Source: Brachyhypopomus gauderio (Eukaryota > Chordata > Actinopteri > Gymnotiformes > Hypopomidae). From it: a stretch of 64,000 nucleotides of DNA. Below the pieces are notes generated by a model, which had not been told where the DNA came from, did not search any database, and worked only from the letters and a program-made list of their open reading frames with translations. The stretch spans positions 186,001 through 250,000 of the forward strand of contig NW_027506914.1 of the NCBI RefSeq assembly GCF_052324685.1. Direction: 5' to 3'. The position numbers and the translations under genes are program-made. Positions 11,050-24,649 of this stretch are shown here, piece by piece. The first letter of the stretch is position 1; each line of letters opens with the position of its first letter.

Positions 11050-12919
11050 CAGGGACGGACTGGCCATCGGGCATACCGGGCATTTTCCCGGTGGGCCGAC
11101 GTGCTATTTGGGCCGACAGTCCTGACACTTTTTTATCTATTTATATATTGGTCTGACCGGCCCATAAAACAAGTAGATCAGTGGGCCGATTCAGATGGAG
11201 GCTGGCTGATTGACACTTGTCTGGCGAATCACATTAACACACCTTTCGCGATGCTCCTGCTGCCTGCATAATGCATTTGGCAAAAAAAAGTCAGCGCGAG
11301 AGTTTACCGGTCCTTAAACACGCTGGTATGCAGCCCATTGGTTATTTTCTTTACTGACACAGAGCTGTACCAATCATATCATCAAACACCCCCTCCTCCA
11401 TGCGCCGGTGCGTAGTGCAATCTAACGTTGATTAACATAACGTATGTGAGTATCTGAGAAGCGCAAAGGAGGTGCAGAGAAACTACGACAAAAAGAAGCT
11501 TGAACTTCAAGTAAACGCTGCCAAATGTATAAAAATTACTCAAATGTTTGCCACAGCAGGGCCTTCATCAGCTCCCGTGGCTGATGACAGTGGTGGCGGT
11601 GGCCAGTGGACAGAAACATGTACTGAACGTGCGGTAAGCCTGACTCCTTTCAGAGCAGCTATAAAATGAGTAGGGTTAAGCAACCAAACCCTTTGCCAAA
11701 TCTGATAAATTGATAAAACATCAATAAAATCATTTTGGCTAATGTTCTATGGCCGAGTTAGTTTGTATTGTAAATGCAAAAGGTAAAATAAGTGAATAAC
11801 GTCCTTACCTCTATTATAAGACTTTGTGTACACTGTATGAGAAAATAAGCCTATTTTAGTACTTTTATGTCTTCCATTCTGAACTAAATAGTCTTAAATG
11901 TGAGAACACTTTTAAAACCTCCATTCACCAACAAAAACAGTACTAAGTCACTCAGCAGGCAGCATTCTATTTTCATTATTATACTATTAATATTTGCGGG
12001 GTGAGTAGTAGGCTAGGCTAAGGCTATGCTTGGTAGGAAGGGGAAATGTTTGGTAGCTTTTATGGAGGTGTTTAGGGACAATGTACAGAAATTAAAGGAA
12101 ATTACACTTTTATTAAAATGGTAATTTTGTTTATTGCCTGTGCCATATGCCAATGCTGCTGTGTGCCTCTTCACAAATCTTCATAAATCCAGTATTTCTA
12201 GGTGTATTTTTAAAGCCACCATTCAATTAAACTGAGTTACTGGGCAGTTTTCTGATTTTGTTATTAGGCCATTGATTGTTTAACTTGTAAGCCTAGGTTT
12301 AGCTACTTTTTCGCCTGGATGTGTTTGGGGGCATTTAGCCTAGCTGGCTAAAGAAAATGTAGGCTCTAATTAAAGAAAATCTTATTTTTTACAATGACAA
12401 TTTTTTTTGCCAGTATTATGCCAATGCAGCTGTGTGTCTGTTTTTCTGATAAAACAACAATAATTAATTCCTTATGTTGAGAAAAAAAAACATACATTCA
12501 TTCTTTTGACTGGGTAAGTTCACAATTTATTGAGTACTACTCTTGGAAGAGTTAGCATCTGATCCTTTATTTTTCATCTCTATTCTTTCTTTCTCTTGTC
12601 TTCCTCCCTGAAACACATAGGCACACCCAGTTGGATGAATGCTGCATTCATTACTGTGATGGAGTGGTTCAATATGCATTTTCATACTGTTAATAAACAA
12701 AACTTTTTGAAAGTATTTAATGATTTAAAAATTATTTAATTTCACTCTCACTAATTCCTGTAAACTCATGGCATGGCTTAGGGTACATGGTTTTAAAGAG
12801 TGTAAACTGTTGGTATACACATTCAAAAAACTGAAAAGTGTGAAAAGCGTTATCGAGTGTGAGTGGGCCGGTCTGGTCCAAAAATGCCAGGGCCGATTTT
12901 TTGTCCCAGTCCGCCCCTG
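11050..12919. mobile_element. hAT element in the 5' leader region of kif26b (left arm only)
   Basis: The termini CAGGGACGGACTGG and CCAGTCCGCCCCTG form inverted repeats. The 8-bp TSD GTCCAACC lies at 11,042-11,049 and 12,920-12,927. The right arm shows the empty site (near 45,945-45,955). It is 1,870 bp long, with one short open frame (11,472-11,669) that may be a leftover transposase exon and no catalytic core. It lies about 150 bp upstream of the kif26b start codon and so probably displaced promoter or 5' UTR sequence. Confidence 0.88.
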
Positions 12920-12927
12920 GTCCAACC

Positions 12928-14154
12928 TAACAGGAATATTACATGTAATGACACAGAGACAGGGTGTCTCGGGGTGTCTCAGGATGTGTCAGTGGAAGTT
13001 CCAGTGCGGTATTGTGGACCCAGTTGGACCAGTGCCTCTCCAACACGGTCTGGTCTCCTGTTACTACAGTGAAACGTCGCTGGTCATTAAACCCAGATGC
13101 GCACATCTGTCTCTGGGCGGTTCTGACCGCCCCTCGGAGTTCTCAGCCAATAGCGTGTCAATATCCCTGTGAGTGACGCGTGGGCATGTCCTTAAAGCGA
13201 CGAGTTTTATGTAGATAATTGCAGTAATCGACATTTTAAAAGCTATGAAAATACCAGCAAAACACGTAATCAGTAGATATGTTAAAACAGCAATCGACGA
13301 ATAAACCGCACGATATAAAATATATAAGAAATTGCCAGAAGCCCCAAACATTATTTAAACTGGTAGCTTGTAAAATAATCACCTATTGTACTAACCTGAA
13401 ACAACTCAGAGCATAACATACATGGTGATGCTTGATCGCAGTTTTTCATCAACAAATGAAAAGATTGGCATTTATAAATGCGTAGCTGTAGCTTGTTAGT
13501 AGAAAGCAGCAGTTTGAAGTTTGTCTTAATTGATTTCTCTTGCATGCGTAGTCAGCGCCACCTACTGACATACAACTAGAAATGTCAGAAAGCTATACTC
13601 GTTAATCTTACTTTATGTAAGATTTGATCTTTGATCATAATGTCCTTGACCTATTAGTAGTAAATAAAAAAATGAAAAGGCTGGAAAATAGATGATAATA
13701 TTTCATATTCAACGCATCAGTGCAAGGAGTGTAAAATAGTCACATAACACAGTTAGCAAATTATACAAAAAGCCCATGAGAAAAATTAATTAGATTAAAA
13801 TCACCAGTTATGAGGAGTCCTCCTCTCTACACTAAACAGAGGCACTGCACGGGGAGGGCACATATGAAGAAGGGCCTAACAGTGGACAGAGGACATCATA
13901 AAGAATGCCCGCGTCTGTAGCGCCCATTTCATTTTAGGTCAGGTGGATTTTCGTACATTTATTTAATTCAGGACGTCTGGTTATAACTGTCAATTACTCG
14001 GCGAGGGCTTAAAATAAAAATGGGCTTGTCCGAAGTGCTATTGCTAACTAGCTAGTGCACTGTGGGCTAGGGCTGCCCACCGCTCTGGGCACGTGTGATC
14101 CACAGCCCCCTAGTAATCACTAGTGTGTGTGTGCACCACAGCCCCCTAGTAATC

Positions 14155-14231
<77 letters not shown>

Positions 14232-14605
14232 CTAACTGCACAGATGGGTTAAAAGCAGAGAACAATTTTCAATTGAAAAATCACAATTGACAAATATGGC
14301 ACATTTACATTTTACCAAGTCACACCACCCTCCATATACATACCAGTATATCAATGGGATACTGATGATTAAAGGAGGAGGAATTATACACTGATGTAAC
14401 ATATTTTTCATGCTAACAAATAACGAGGAAATCTTTCTGTTTTGTACCATGAGGCATTTATTTACAGTTCAAAGGGAATAAATGACAAGTTCTTTGTTAT
14501 TGTATATAGAGGTTTATTATATTTATTTTTAACATTGTGTATGAGGCGTTGACAGTGCAGCATATGAAAAAGTACAGAAGAACTGTGAGGAGCATCTTCC
14601 CATCA
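12928..14605. other. kif26b upstream and efcab2 downstream spacer
   Basis: No credible gene. It is conserved in the right arm (44.1-45.9 kb). GC-rich sequence at 13,110-13,210 has an inverted-palindrome ACGCGT and a CCAAT motif (AGCCAATAGC near 13,146), a plausible kif26b promoter. A 120-130 bp block of the right arm (about 45,808-45,935) is missing here. Near 14.04-14.16 kb lies a fragment of the dispersed repeat better preserved at 44.5-44.7 kb. Confidence 0.45.
14157..14230. repeat. (GT)n microsatellite
   Basis: An uninterrupted GT run of about 37 units. The mirrored site has only short CA runs near 44,452-44,508, so the lengths diverged. Confidence 0.95.
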
Positions 14606-15674
14606 TCACTGTGTGTCATTGATGGTCATCATGCTCACAAAGTCCTTGTAGAAAATGACATTTTTGTCGGGATCAAGAGCTGCAGAGAACATTTCCTCTG
14701 TTTCCTCTTGGGTAAAGGGCTCCCCTGATTAGTGTGAATAAAACTGTGCTTACCAGTGTTTTACAGGCAAATTCAAAATATCTAAACCACATTAAAACAC
14801 TGAGAAAATGTGCAGTTAACCATTTTGAAGTGCGACACAGAGGCAGAGAGGCTCATCACACATGTTGCAGGTGATGAGGGTCAGTAGAATGATAAACGTG
14901 TTGGGAACAGGGATGAAACGAAACTGAACACACACTGGCGATCCTGAGTCATGTACATTATATTCTTTTCATGCAAGACCGTATGTTTTTATATTGTTAA
15001 CTTATGCTTTTGAATAAGTGAAATATGATTTTACCCTCTTGCATCAAATATTTGGATAGTTCTTCTGGTTCCAAAAATCCTTTTTTCTGCTGATCTAGAA
15101 CCTAAGGAGGGTGTTCAGGGTAGATTAGTAATTACACAGAAAACACATAAGCTGAAGTATTCATAGCAATGACTGTAGATGAGGTCCAGTGTGAAGAAGG
15201 CTGCCATTAACGTAGACATTAATGCACTCGCAGTGCATGAACACTAGAACTAGAGTTTCTAGATCTAGTACATGAATGTGAATTACCTCAAAGGCCTGCA
15301 GGAGCATATCATCAGGAATGGGGCGAAACCTGAACAGAGGAGACAGAACAGAACCGGTTATGCAAATCTATTCTCCCACATCAAGGGCATCGCTAGGACT
15401 TTTTCAATTCGGGGTTCAAGCCTTCCAGGGGATTCAGCCAATCCACAAAATCTTTCTTCATTAAAAAGGTCAGGATTGAGCAGAATGTTAGTCAAGAATT
15501 GCTTTTTCACCAGCAGCAATCAAGCACTGTCCTGGCTTTAAAATATATGTAGCGTGGGTTCTGAAATGAAAGTGGTGCTAAAGTACGCAGTTTTAATAAC
15601 CCAACATGTTTGGGGCTGGCACTGAAACACTCTCCTGAAACTCACCCCAGAAAACACCTCATTCCACATTACAA

Positions 15675-15708
<34 letters not shown>

Positions 15709-17771
15709 TTAACACTTAAAATACACCATATTTAAGTATTTTCTGTGAAGATAATTGAAATCATCTTTCTTAGAGATTTACAACACAACATGACACACAC
15801 ACACACTCACCACATCTCACTGGGTGGGTAGTAAATGATATAATGAATATGCCTATGCCTTGCAAAGGTAAGGCTCACATGAACAGGAGCTATCAAGTCA
15901 ACTAATTACAGTTATGTAATAAGGAATATCACTCCATTCTCTTAAATGGAGTTATACATGTTAGGATTTTGTATTTTCATTCACTACTTTCTAATGCATA
16001 TGTGGCAGTCCATGTTTGTAAACAAATCAAGTTACTATTAGTTCCATTTTAGCTTAATTTGATCAATCACAATCGTTTTTATTTAATGTAATGTCCAAAA
16101 CAATAATCAATAAATGATCAGATTCAGATCTACTAAAACATTATTCACCTATGCTTTCAAATGGCTGGGTGATAAAAATCAGCAAACCTTTCTTGCAAAA
16201 CCTACTTTACTTGTTCAGGTAATTAAAACCTACTTTGTTGTTTATTGTCAATGAATCACTGAAACAAGTAAAGTCTTGCTCAGACAGATCTCAGACAAAT
16301 TATGCTCTAGTAAGAGAAACTCAGTAGTCACTGAGAGTGCATGCGGCAATATTGGTCCACTTTAATTTGCTGTGATGACCTTCACATAATGGTTTTAATG
16401 CTAATGGTGCTAAAACGAGAAACCAGCATCTACTGGAAAGAGTTCAAATGTGAAGTTTCATCCAATACCAAGAACATATCATTTCATCAGTACACTCTGG
16501 GATCATATAAAATCACAGTGAATTAGGCCTTGTCTTACTTGTGCTCCATCAAGACCTTGGTCATAGTCGGAAGGAATTTCACAAAGCGGATATATCCTGT
16601 TGACTCCTCCTCCTCAACCTGTTAAAGCAACTACACATCACCTTCAGTATACACCAGATCTCACTACACAGCCAATAAAACACTGTGGTGGCCTATAACT
16701 TATAATGAAATATTCTACACAGACAAAATAACACTCTGACCTCTGCAATAATGTCATGCAGTTCAGCTTCAGTTGGAAAACAACCAAGGGATCGAATAAT
16801 GGTACCAATTTCTCTAGGAAAACAAGAAAAGGACACATTTAGAGAAATAAAGCAATAAAATGTAATGAACGAGAACTGTGTATGTACAGTGCAGTAAATG
16901 GGGAGTTTGTACATTTAGGTGGAGTTTGTCATGAATTAAACCTTACCTGACATCAACCGTGTGATTGAATTCATGATCAAACACATCAAATGTGTTGCTG
17001 ATCCTCTTGTGGACCTCAGATACAATACCTTCTGTAAAGGACAGTAGAAAATTATCTTGTTAATATAAACAGCTTGACATGCCTGTTGTAACGAAGTGGC
17101 CCAAGGTTCGTTTAGGTGTCGTCAGGTCGAATGTGATGCTAAACCTTTTTTTTTTTTAGAAAATCTTATATTCAGACTATATTGAAAAATAAGTGTTTTT
17201 GTCATTTTATGATAGCTCCCTACAATTAACTTTCAGCCATGAAGATTTCAAATATAACCTTTCATGTATAACCTTTGTTACACTCCGTCAGGTAACTGGT
17301 TTGGTAACTGGTTAAGTGGTCAATCTTGCACTGGAATCTTTCAGGTTGTTCTTAAGTCAGATAACAAGTTACTTAACATGTGAACCACTAGAATATCTGC
17401 ACGTCACATTTAGAGGGAAATGAAGTTTATTAGCAAAGTAAAATATAAAATAGTGTAGCCAACATATTTTATTGTTTATGTCAAATTTATGCTCTAAAAT
17501 GAAAATGCCAGTTAGCCAGCCAGCTAACGTAGTTACAACCCTGTAACATTAGCTAATGTTACAACAGATTACGCTCGCCCATGTACGATGTGGCTCTTTG
17601 CCGTAACATAGTAAGAAAAGTGGCTCTTGGTCTATGACGGGTTGGCCACCCCTGCTTTAGTAGCTTAACAACGTTACTGCACGGCGCAGAATATCTGGTC
17701 ACGTGACCAACAAAGACACATTAAGAACGTTCACGTCGTTTGATACCTGCAGAGTCTTTATCTCCCGCCAT
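14606..17771 (-). CDS. efcab2: efcab2 / DRC8, complete (left copy)
   Basis: Seven minus-strand exons with GT-AG borders: 17,747-17,771, 16,947-17,031, 16,741-16,813, 16,539-16,618, 15,287-15,329, 15,035-15,101 and 14,606-14,724. Together they total 492 nt, or 163 residues plus stop, close to human EFCAB2. Diagnostic segments are TFDVFDHEFNHTVDVREIGT, IRSLGCFPTEAELHDIIAEV, EEESTGYIRFEKFLP and EELSKYLMQEGEPFTQEE. The protein is an EF-hand/calmodulin-like subunit (DRC8) of the nexin-dynein regulatory complex in motile cilia. The start MAGDKDSA is fixed by the short first exon. The coding sequence is intact. The C-terminus reads TINDTQ here against TIDDTQ in the right copy. Intron 1 is 715 bp, against 1,522 bp on the right where a hAT element inserted. 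A TTTATT (AATAAA) signal lies near 14,521. Confidence 0.93.
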
Positions 17772-17851
17772 GTTTGACGCTACAGCTGGTTGCTAAGAGA
17801 CAGAAACGTTCACTTCCGTTCCGCGAAGCTCGCGCGTGTCCGTCATCAGTG

Positions 17852-17990
17852 ATGGAAGTGGCTGATTTACAGAATATAATAGATGAAGAGAGTGACGGAC
17901 GGCGGAGGTCATCTCCGTTTATTCAGCGCTGCACTGATCACAAGAACGCGCCTAGGATCATAGATTTCAGCCAACAGAGTAGGTATTTGA
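17852..17990 (+). CDS. possible first exon of an unknown gene divergent from efcab2
   Basis: Starting 80 bp from the efcab2 start codon on the opposite strand, an ATG opens a frame beginning MEVADLQNIIDEESDGRRRS and continuing through RIIDFSQQS, followed by a possible donor (GTATTT near 17,982). The same frame is kept in the right arm (about 40,021-40,159, minus strand) with two or three residue differences. I do not recognise the protein and found no second exon. It may be a chance frame preserved by the recent duplication. Confidence 0.3.
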
Positions 17991-18706
17991 TTCCATTTTG
18001 TAACCGATGGTGTTTCTACCATGGCAAAAAACAAGTCTACACAGCTAAAATAAATCTGATCAACAAAATGAAAGTTATAAGAGGATGTTTTTCATGACAG
18101 AGCACCTACCTAATATACCACAAGAGAGACTGTGTCCTACAATAACTGACCAAACGGTCCAGTGATGACTCCGCCTTGCTGACAGTGTTCTCACTGCTTC
18201 AGCTTCCCTATTGAGTTAATAATAGCTCAGCTAGGTATGAAAATGTTTCAATTTTACCCGAGTATGGGCTTGAATTACAGTGATCCTAAACCTCAGAAAA
18301 ACAGATCTATTGAAGCTCAGTTAAACCTGAGATACAGCGACATCTAGTGACAGATAATGATTTTTATATGATAATTACATTTTTTTTTAGATTTACATTT
18401 AACTTCAGGTTAACTTCAGACTTTACTACAGATTCCAACAACACAGCATTTAAATACACTGCATACACAATATGGAGCTGTATTTCATTCAGATTTATGC
18501 TTATGGGTAATTTCTCAACTACAGTTCAGCTAATGACAGCTCAGTTGCCCCGTGCTATCAGCTCGGGTTGGATGCCTGTGTTTTTACCCTTCAGACAGAG
18601 ACCTTCACTATAAGGTATCCTGGGACTGCTGCTGTAAGTGCTTTGAGATGAAGGAGTGAGAATGCAGTTATGAATGTCCTTCGGTCCTTTATTGTTACAC
18701 AGACTA

Positions 18707-18807
<101 letters not shown>

Positions 18808-19299
18808 TTGGTTAACCCTTATGAATTACCTCTCCTATTAATGATTGCCCTAATTATTGGCCAAGCTTATTAATGACCATCCTTATTTTCACGTTTATTA
18901 GTGTCTGTCCTTTTTAATGACCACCCTTATTAATGGCCGTTAATGGTGTTTTGATCACATTGTAGGAGTGCAGATTTATTCATTCATTTATTCGCATTGT
19001 TTGCTTATGTCACAATGAGATGTTATGACAACTCAAAGCTTCTGTGTCATAGGAAGCAGTAAAATTACATGCAGTGCAGACACACAAGGTAGGAAATACA
19101 TGTTGTATATAACCAACCTTTGATGTGACCAAACCTCTAAATACGTTTCTTTTGTTTTTATAAAGCCATGCATTGACTCTGTATGAGGCCCTACTGACGT
19201 AAATAATACTGTTTTGTAGGAAAAGCCTTCAGTCATAAGCATATTGCCGTTTCGGTTTTGTTTTGTGTTCAAGACAAATTTCTTTCATGAAAAATGTAT

Positions 19300-19472
19300 T
19301 TTTGCAGAGGTCTGACTAGTGTTGTAGAGGTCTGACTAGTTTTGTAGAGGTCTAAAATAAGTTGGAGAGGTCTTGCTAGTGTAGAAGTCATACGTATGTT
19401 GTAGAGGTCTGTAGAGGTTTTGTAGTCATCATACATATGTGGGTGAGCGAATACTTTTGGCAATATAGTGTA
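19300..19472. repeat. GTAGAGGTCTGACTAGT minisatellite ending in a Tc1 terminal repeat
   Basis: Five to six imperfect units of about 17-25 bp with the core TAGAGGTCT, joined at 19,442-19,472 to one 31-bp terminal repeat of a Tc1-type element (GGTGAGCGAATACTTTTGGC...). The other end is missing. The mirrored copy is 38,613-38,770. The intact relative is at 61,512-62,344. Confidence 0.75.
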
Positions 19473-19809
19473 CTTCTATGCCAAGTCTTATTCTTGTTAT
19501 TAGCAGTAGTAGTAACAGTAAGAGTTGTAGGCCGGCTGTTGTCTTTCTTTGCTTTCTCTTTTCCCTTCTCTTTGCTGCTTGTTGTGCTTGCCTAAACTAT
19601 CTCAAATTGTAAAATTGTACTTTTTGTGACTTAGCGTGGAGTCCTTGTTCCAGTTCATCTAAATGTGGTGCTGGAGGCTTTGGAGAAACGTGGCATTTAG
19701 CTCCGCCTCCTCCAGTGCTCCAGTGTCTTCAAGCAGGTCCTGTAGAGAAGTATAACAGATGCGCGCTGGGTTTTGCAGCTTTATTGTTTCACTTTTCTGT
19801 GAGTAGTGA

Positions 19810-20136
<327 letters not shown>

Positions 20137-20161
20137 ACGCTCAACTCGACACGAAACCAAC

Positions 20162-20177
20162 GGCTCTTTTAAGAGCC
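20162..20177 (+). terminator. histone mRNA 3' stem-loop of H4 (left)
   Basis: GGCTCTTTTAAGAGCC is a perfect 6-bp stem with a 4-nt loop, the SLBP-bound processing signal. A purine-rich AAAGAGCTG follows as a likely U7 snRNA-binding element. Confidence 0.95.
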
Positions 20178-20215
20178 ACCCATATACTCATTTAAAGAGC
20201 TGTTTCATGCGTTTA

Positions 20216-21045
20216 CTGGTAACCACAAGCGTCAATTACTTAAACGCGCACAGAGAACGTTTTGTCCGACTTTGCTTTTTGAAGGTACTTTTATTAAAAT
20301 TACGGAAGGGTCCATACACAATCATTTAATATTGTAATGTTTGACATTACGGATCTTGCATACACATTACACCATTTCATTTTATAGGCTACATGAACTG
20401 TTACTTGTTATTTCCCCATATAATTTCTACACCATTTATCACACACAATGTCCGACGTTGCCGTGTACTACAACAGTTTTAAAATGCACGTTGTAGTCTC
20501 TGAATCCTAAAACATTTAAATAAATGGACATATTAAATAAATGGAGACGCTTTATGACTAAATAATGCAATAAAAAACAACGTTATGACCTAACTAGTAA
20601 CCACAAGTGCCAATTATTTAAACGTGAGTGATCCTGCACGTATAACATACGTATACACTATATATATATAAATTCGAGTTGACTTGACTAGATATTAGAT
20701 TATTAGACTCATTTTCCTCACTATGGTGAATGTAAAATTTTGTTCATTTAAAACCAGTGTTATATTGTGAGAAAGTGAATAGAACAAAATAACATTGAAA
20801 AAGGTCTTTACGTGCATTTAAATACATAGGCTACTGTTATAAATTTATAAGTTATAATTCACTCAGTCTACTTCTGTTATTTCCCCAGATAAACCGTACA
20901 CACAATTTATCACACAAAATGTCCGACTTTGCCGTGTAATACCACAATTTGCCACAATTTAAAATGCACGTTGTAGTCTCCGAATCCTGAAACACGTTTT
21001 GTAAAATAAATGGAGACGCTTTATGACAAAATAATGCAATGAAAC
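20216..21045 (+). repeat. diverged tandem duplication downstream of left H4
   Basis: Sequence starting GTAACCACAAGCGTCAATTA (about 20,220) and running through GTTATTTCCCC and AAAATGCACGTTGTAGTCTC (to about 20,560) recurs from about 20,597 to 21,045 with roughly 10-15% differences. The right arm has a single copy (37.5-37.9 kb). Either the left arm gained a copy or the right lost one. The rest of the spacer to 21,683 is AT-rich and non-coding. Confidence 0.75.
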
Positions 21046-21671
21046 TGCATTATTGAAACTCTAATGGTAAATAATTTTATGACGTTATGACATTATTTAA
21101 CATTCTATGTCTGTTCTAATTATTTTAAGTCGTCTTATTTACTTTATTACATTACTTTGTCTATTTTAATAAATTTGTCATTTTATTATATTATTTTATT
21201 ATGTTTGTTTCCTTTTTTCTTTAGGTTTTTTTAATGTTTTTTTTTAATTTTGTAAAGAACTTTGAGTTTCATGTATCTATGAAAGATACTATACAAATAA
21301 AGATTTTTTTTTTGTAATGATAATCAAAGTTATGACCTAGCTAGTTTAGAACCACATCCAAAGAATTTTAGTCTAATAAAATGAAAAGCTAGAAATTCCT
21401 TGCGCAAGCAGAACTAAACAGATTTTGAGGCTCTATCATAGTTTTCGTTTGAAAGTTGAAGGCAGAAATGGCTGGGCGGGATTAAGAGGTAAACGCTACG
21501 GCACAGTGGGGTGGCGGAGCCACGATAGGAGGTCCTGTCAGAGGAGGGCTTATTTTTGACCAATGATGCTTAGTCATGACCGCGAAGGGAGGGCGTGACC
21601 TAATTAGAATACCAAACTCTTAATGTAGGAGGTGCTGGAGCGTTTATGTTCATTCAACGGCGTTTCACTAA

Positions 21672-22058
<387 letters not shown>

Positions 22059-22090
22059 ATGGCTGAATAGTGCGACTTAACCAACCCAAA

Positions 22091-22106
22091 GGCTCTTTTA
22101 AGAGCC
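22091..22106 (+). terminator. histone mRNA 3' stem-loop of H2B (left)
   Basis: A perfect GGCTCTTTTAAGAGCC stem-loop, followed 14 bp later by CCAAAGAGTTTTT, a likely U7-binding element. Confidence 0.95.
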
Positions 22107-22158
22107 ACCCACACTTTCACCCAAAGAGTTTTTCCCTCGCGAATGTGTTTGCACAATA

Positions 22159-23032
22159 AAAAATCAAGAAAATGCAAGTAATTGTAGTTAAAATCGATTC
22201 ACTGCTGTACGTTTTATTTTTCAGTATCTCACAGGCATGAAAATCTGTCACCTTTCGGCGAAATTCGCCGTTTTGAAGTTGAAAAATCGTGTAGATCCGA
22301 TGAGTTTTTTGGGGGGGGGGTCGGGAGATTATATTTTTATATTTTAATTATCATTGACTCATTAAGCAAACAGAGCACTTCCGAAATCGGCAATTTCAAT
22401 GACACAGTGGCCAGCATTTTCCGCCCCGAACCATCATAGAGGCCAAATAGCGTTTCAATCATACCAACGTTCTTCATTCATGTTATTCATTTACTGCTAA
22501 GCGGGACGAGAAGCAGGACCTAGTGCTACACCGCTTTCAATCGTTTTCATATTTTGCGGTAAAACAAAGTTACTGCCGTTACTGCGTTGAATACTGTCAG
22601 AGCCACAAGCTCTTGTGATAAATAGGTAGATAGATAGACCTATTAATTTCGCGTCAACCCCGTGTAGTTAACGGTGACAAAATAAGAAACGAAATTTTTT
22701 TCTAGTGTGTCTGTAGTTGTAACTGGTGAATCCAGGGACGGGTGAGGATAACATTCGCGCCAGGGCTGAAAAGGTTGAAGATGAAGTTGTAAACTCTTGT
22801 CGTTTGAGTCTACCCTGTGCTTTAGCCCATGTTAGAAAATAAAAACACGTGAACCCTGGTATTTTTACACTCATTTTCGCTGCTGATGTATTTATTGGTT
22901 CATTAAGACGTAACGGTTTTGACTGAGCCATCTGGAATGGCGAAAGCGGCTCGCGTTTACGGATCTGGCTCCATACATTGAATCCATTGACAAGACAGTC
23001 AAAAAAATTTTTTAATGGATTTTACTATATTT
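22159..23032. other. left-arm-specific spacer
   Basis: About 22,200-22,235 (CACTGCTGTACGTTTT) still matches the right arm. Most of 22,240-23,480 has no counterpart there and holds no gene. A G9 run lies at 22,311-22,320. It is probably a composite of insertions of unknown family. Confidence 0.4.
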
Positions 23033-23314
23033 TACGGAGCCCGTAAGGTGACATCATGTAAAAAAATAATGCGTGGCCACGACTTACTAACGCGTGGGAA
23101 CGAGATACTAATGTCGCCTTTCACACGCGGCAACAAAGTTTATTTTTTCACAGCAAAGCAAGCAGATCCCAGGGATGTTCGCGAACTGACTGCCCAAGGA
23201 AGGTAAACCTGGCTTTATATAAAGTAATACTTAATTATCTTGTTCGCACGCGTTAGAGAGTCGTGGCCATGCGTTATTATATTTTTTACATGATGTCACC
23301 TTACGGGCTCCGTA
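23033..23314. mobile_element. MITE with about 55-bp inverted repeats
   Basis: Ends are TACGGAGCCCGTAAGGTGAC and its reverse complement. The inverted repeats of about 55 bp continue through GCGTGGCCACGACT. It is 282 bp long, flanked by ATATTT on both sides (23,027-23,032 and 23,315-23,320). The superfamily is not assigned. It occurs in the left arm only. Confidence 0.8.
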
Positions 23315-23488
23315 ATATTTGGCATCACCTGTCGCTGTATCCCCGTACACCAGCAGCCACCCCCCGTCGCCATATACCCATGACGTCACATGTCAACGCC
23401 CCGTATCCCCATGACGTCACATGCCCCGCCCCCCGGTCTTCTCACCTTTTTAACCCCTGACCCATTTTCATGCCTGATCTCAGCTTGA

Positions 23489-24617
23489 TAGTGATGGGAT
23501 TTTCGGCTCTATTTTGAGATGCGGCTCTAATGGCTCTTCTTACTGTGGAGAGCCGGCTCTTTCGGCTCCCAAACGGCTCCCCATATATATTTTTACATTA
23601 TTAATTAATTAATAGCTTAAACCTAATTTTATAACATTTTGTTTCATTATTGACATTGTTAAGTAAAAATGCTGCATAACAATGCTTTATAAATAAAAGT
23701 TTTATTATAACCAATTATTAAATTATCACAAAATAGAACGCAATACAGCTTGGCCAATTGCCTGCCGTTTCCACAAAAAAAGTGGAGACTTTTTTTTTTC
23801 AGTGTTTTCCCACCACATTATTAACTGAAAGCTGCGTGTGATTGGTCAGATGTGTGGAGCACACGCTTGACATGCGGGCAGTGGAGAAGTTCTTTGCAGT
23901 GTTGTCCGAAACGATATGGGTGGTAGTATAAAGAAACACCCCTAAAAAACAGGGAAAAACAGGATTTTACCTGACGAAAATTCATGTTGCATTGTGCTCC
24001 AGGTTTGAAAAGTGCTAAAGTAGGCTAAAGTACTTGAAAATGTAACTGTATTTTGTTTCACAACAAATAGATGTCTGACTGAATCGATGTGATAAAAAAG
24101 CGAATTATTTCGAATAATTTCGAGTATATGTATAAATATTTAAGTTTAAGGTGCTGGGAAATATTGAAAATGGCAAGTGACGTACAAGTGCTTGAATTCC
24201 ACCTTGTAAAGGTGTATGAACCCGGCATACATAACTTTGTTCATTGCGCTGAAGAGGTGCACGACCTCGCTTCGCACGGGGGTCCTCACGCAGGGGCGGA
24301 GCCACCGCGATTGCGTCATTTTCGGCGCATGGACCCTCGCGCTGGTCGCGACGCGCCAAGTATGCTCTACCTCTGGCAGAAACAGAGCAATACGCGCTAG
24401 GAGAGGGAGAGACAGCGAGGCACCGAAGGACAAATAAAAACGATGTTGGAAAAAAACTGTGGCACTGTGGCACTTGCAGAGCACAAGCGCAATACTGAAG
24501 GAAAAAGCGGCTCCCAAATAGGATCCTAAAACGGCTCCCATTGTGGAGCCGGTTCCAATCGTTCACTTCAAAGAGCCGGCTCTTAGAGCCGGATCGTTCG
24601 CGAACGACACATCACTA
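23489..24617. mobile_element. hAT-type element, non-autonomous
   Basis: The termini TAGTGATGGG and ...CACATCACTA are flanked by the 8-bp TSD CAGCTTGA (23,481-23,488 and 24,618-24,625). Repeated GGCTC/GAGCCGG motifs occupy both subterminal regions. No transposase is recognised, and the open frames inside look accidental. The right arm has the uninterrupted CTCAGCTTG-type site. Confidence 0.85.
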
Positions 24618-24649
24618 CAGCTTGAGTATATGTGCGTGTGTGTTCAAAT

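Noticed and set aside
24089-24566. Open frames of 103-153 residues
   Set aside because: They lie inside a non-autonomous hAT element on both strands and resemble no transposase.
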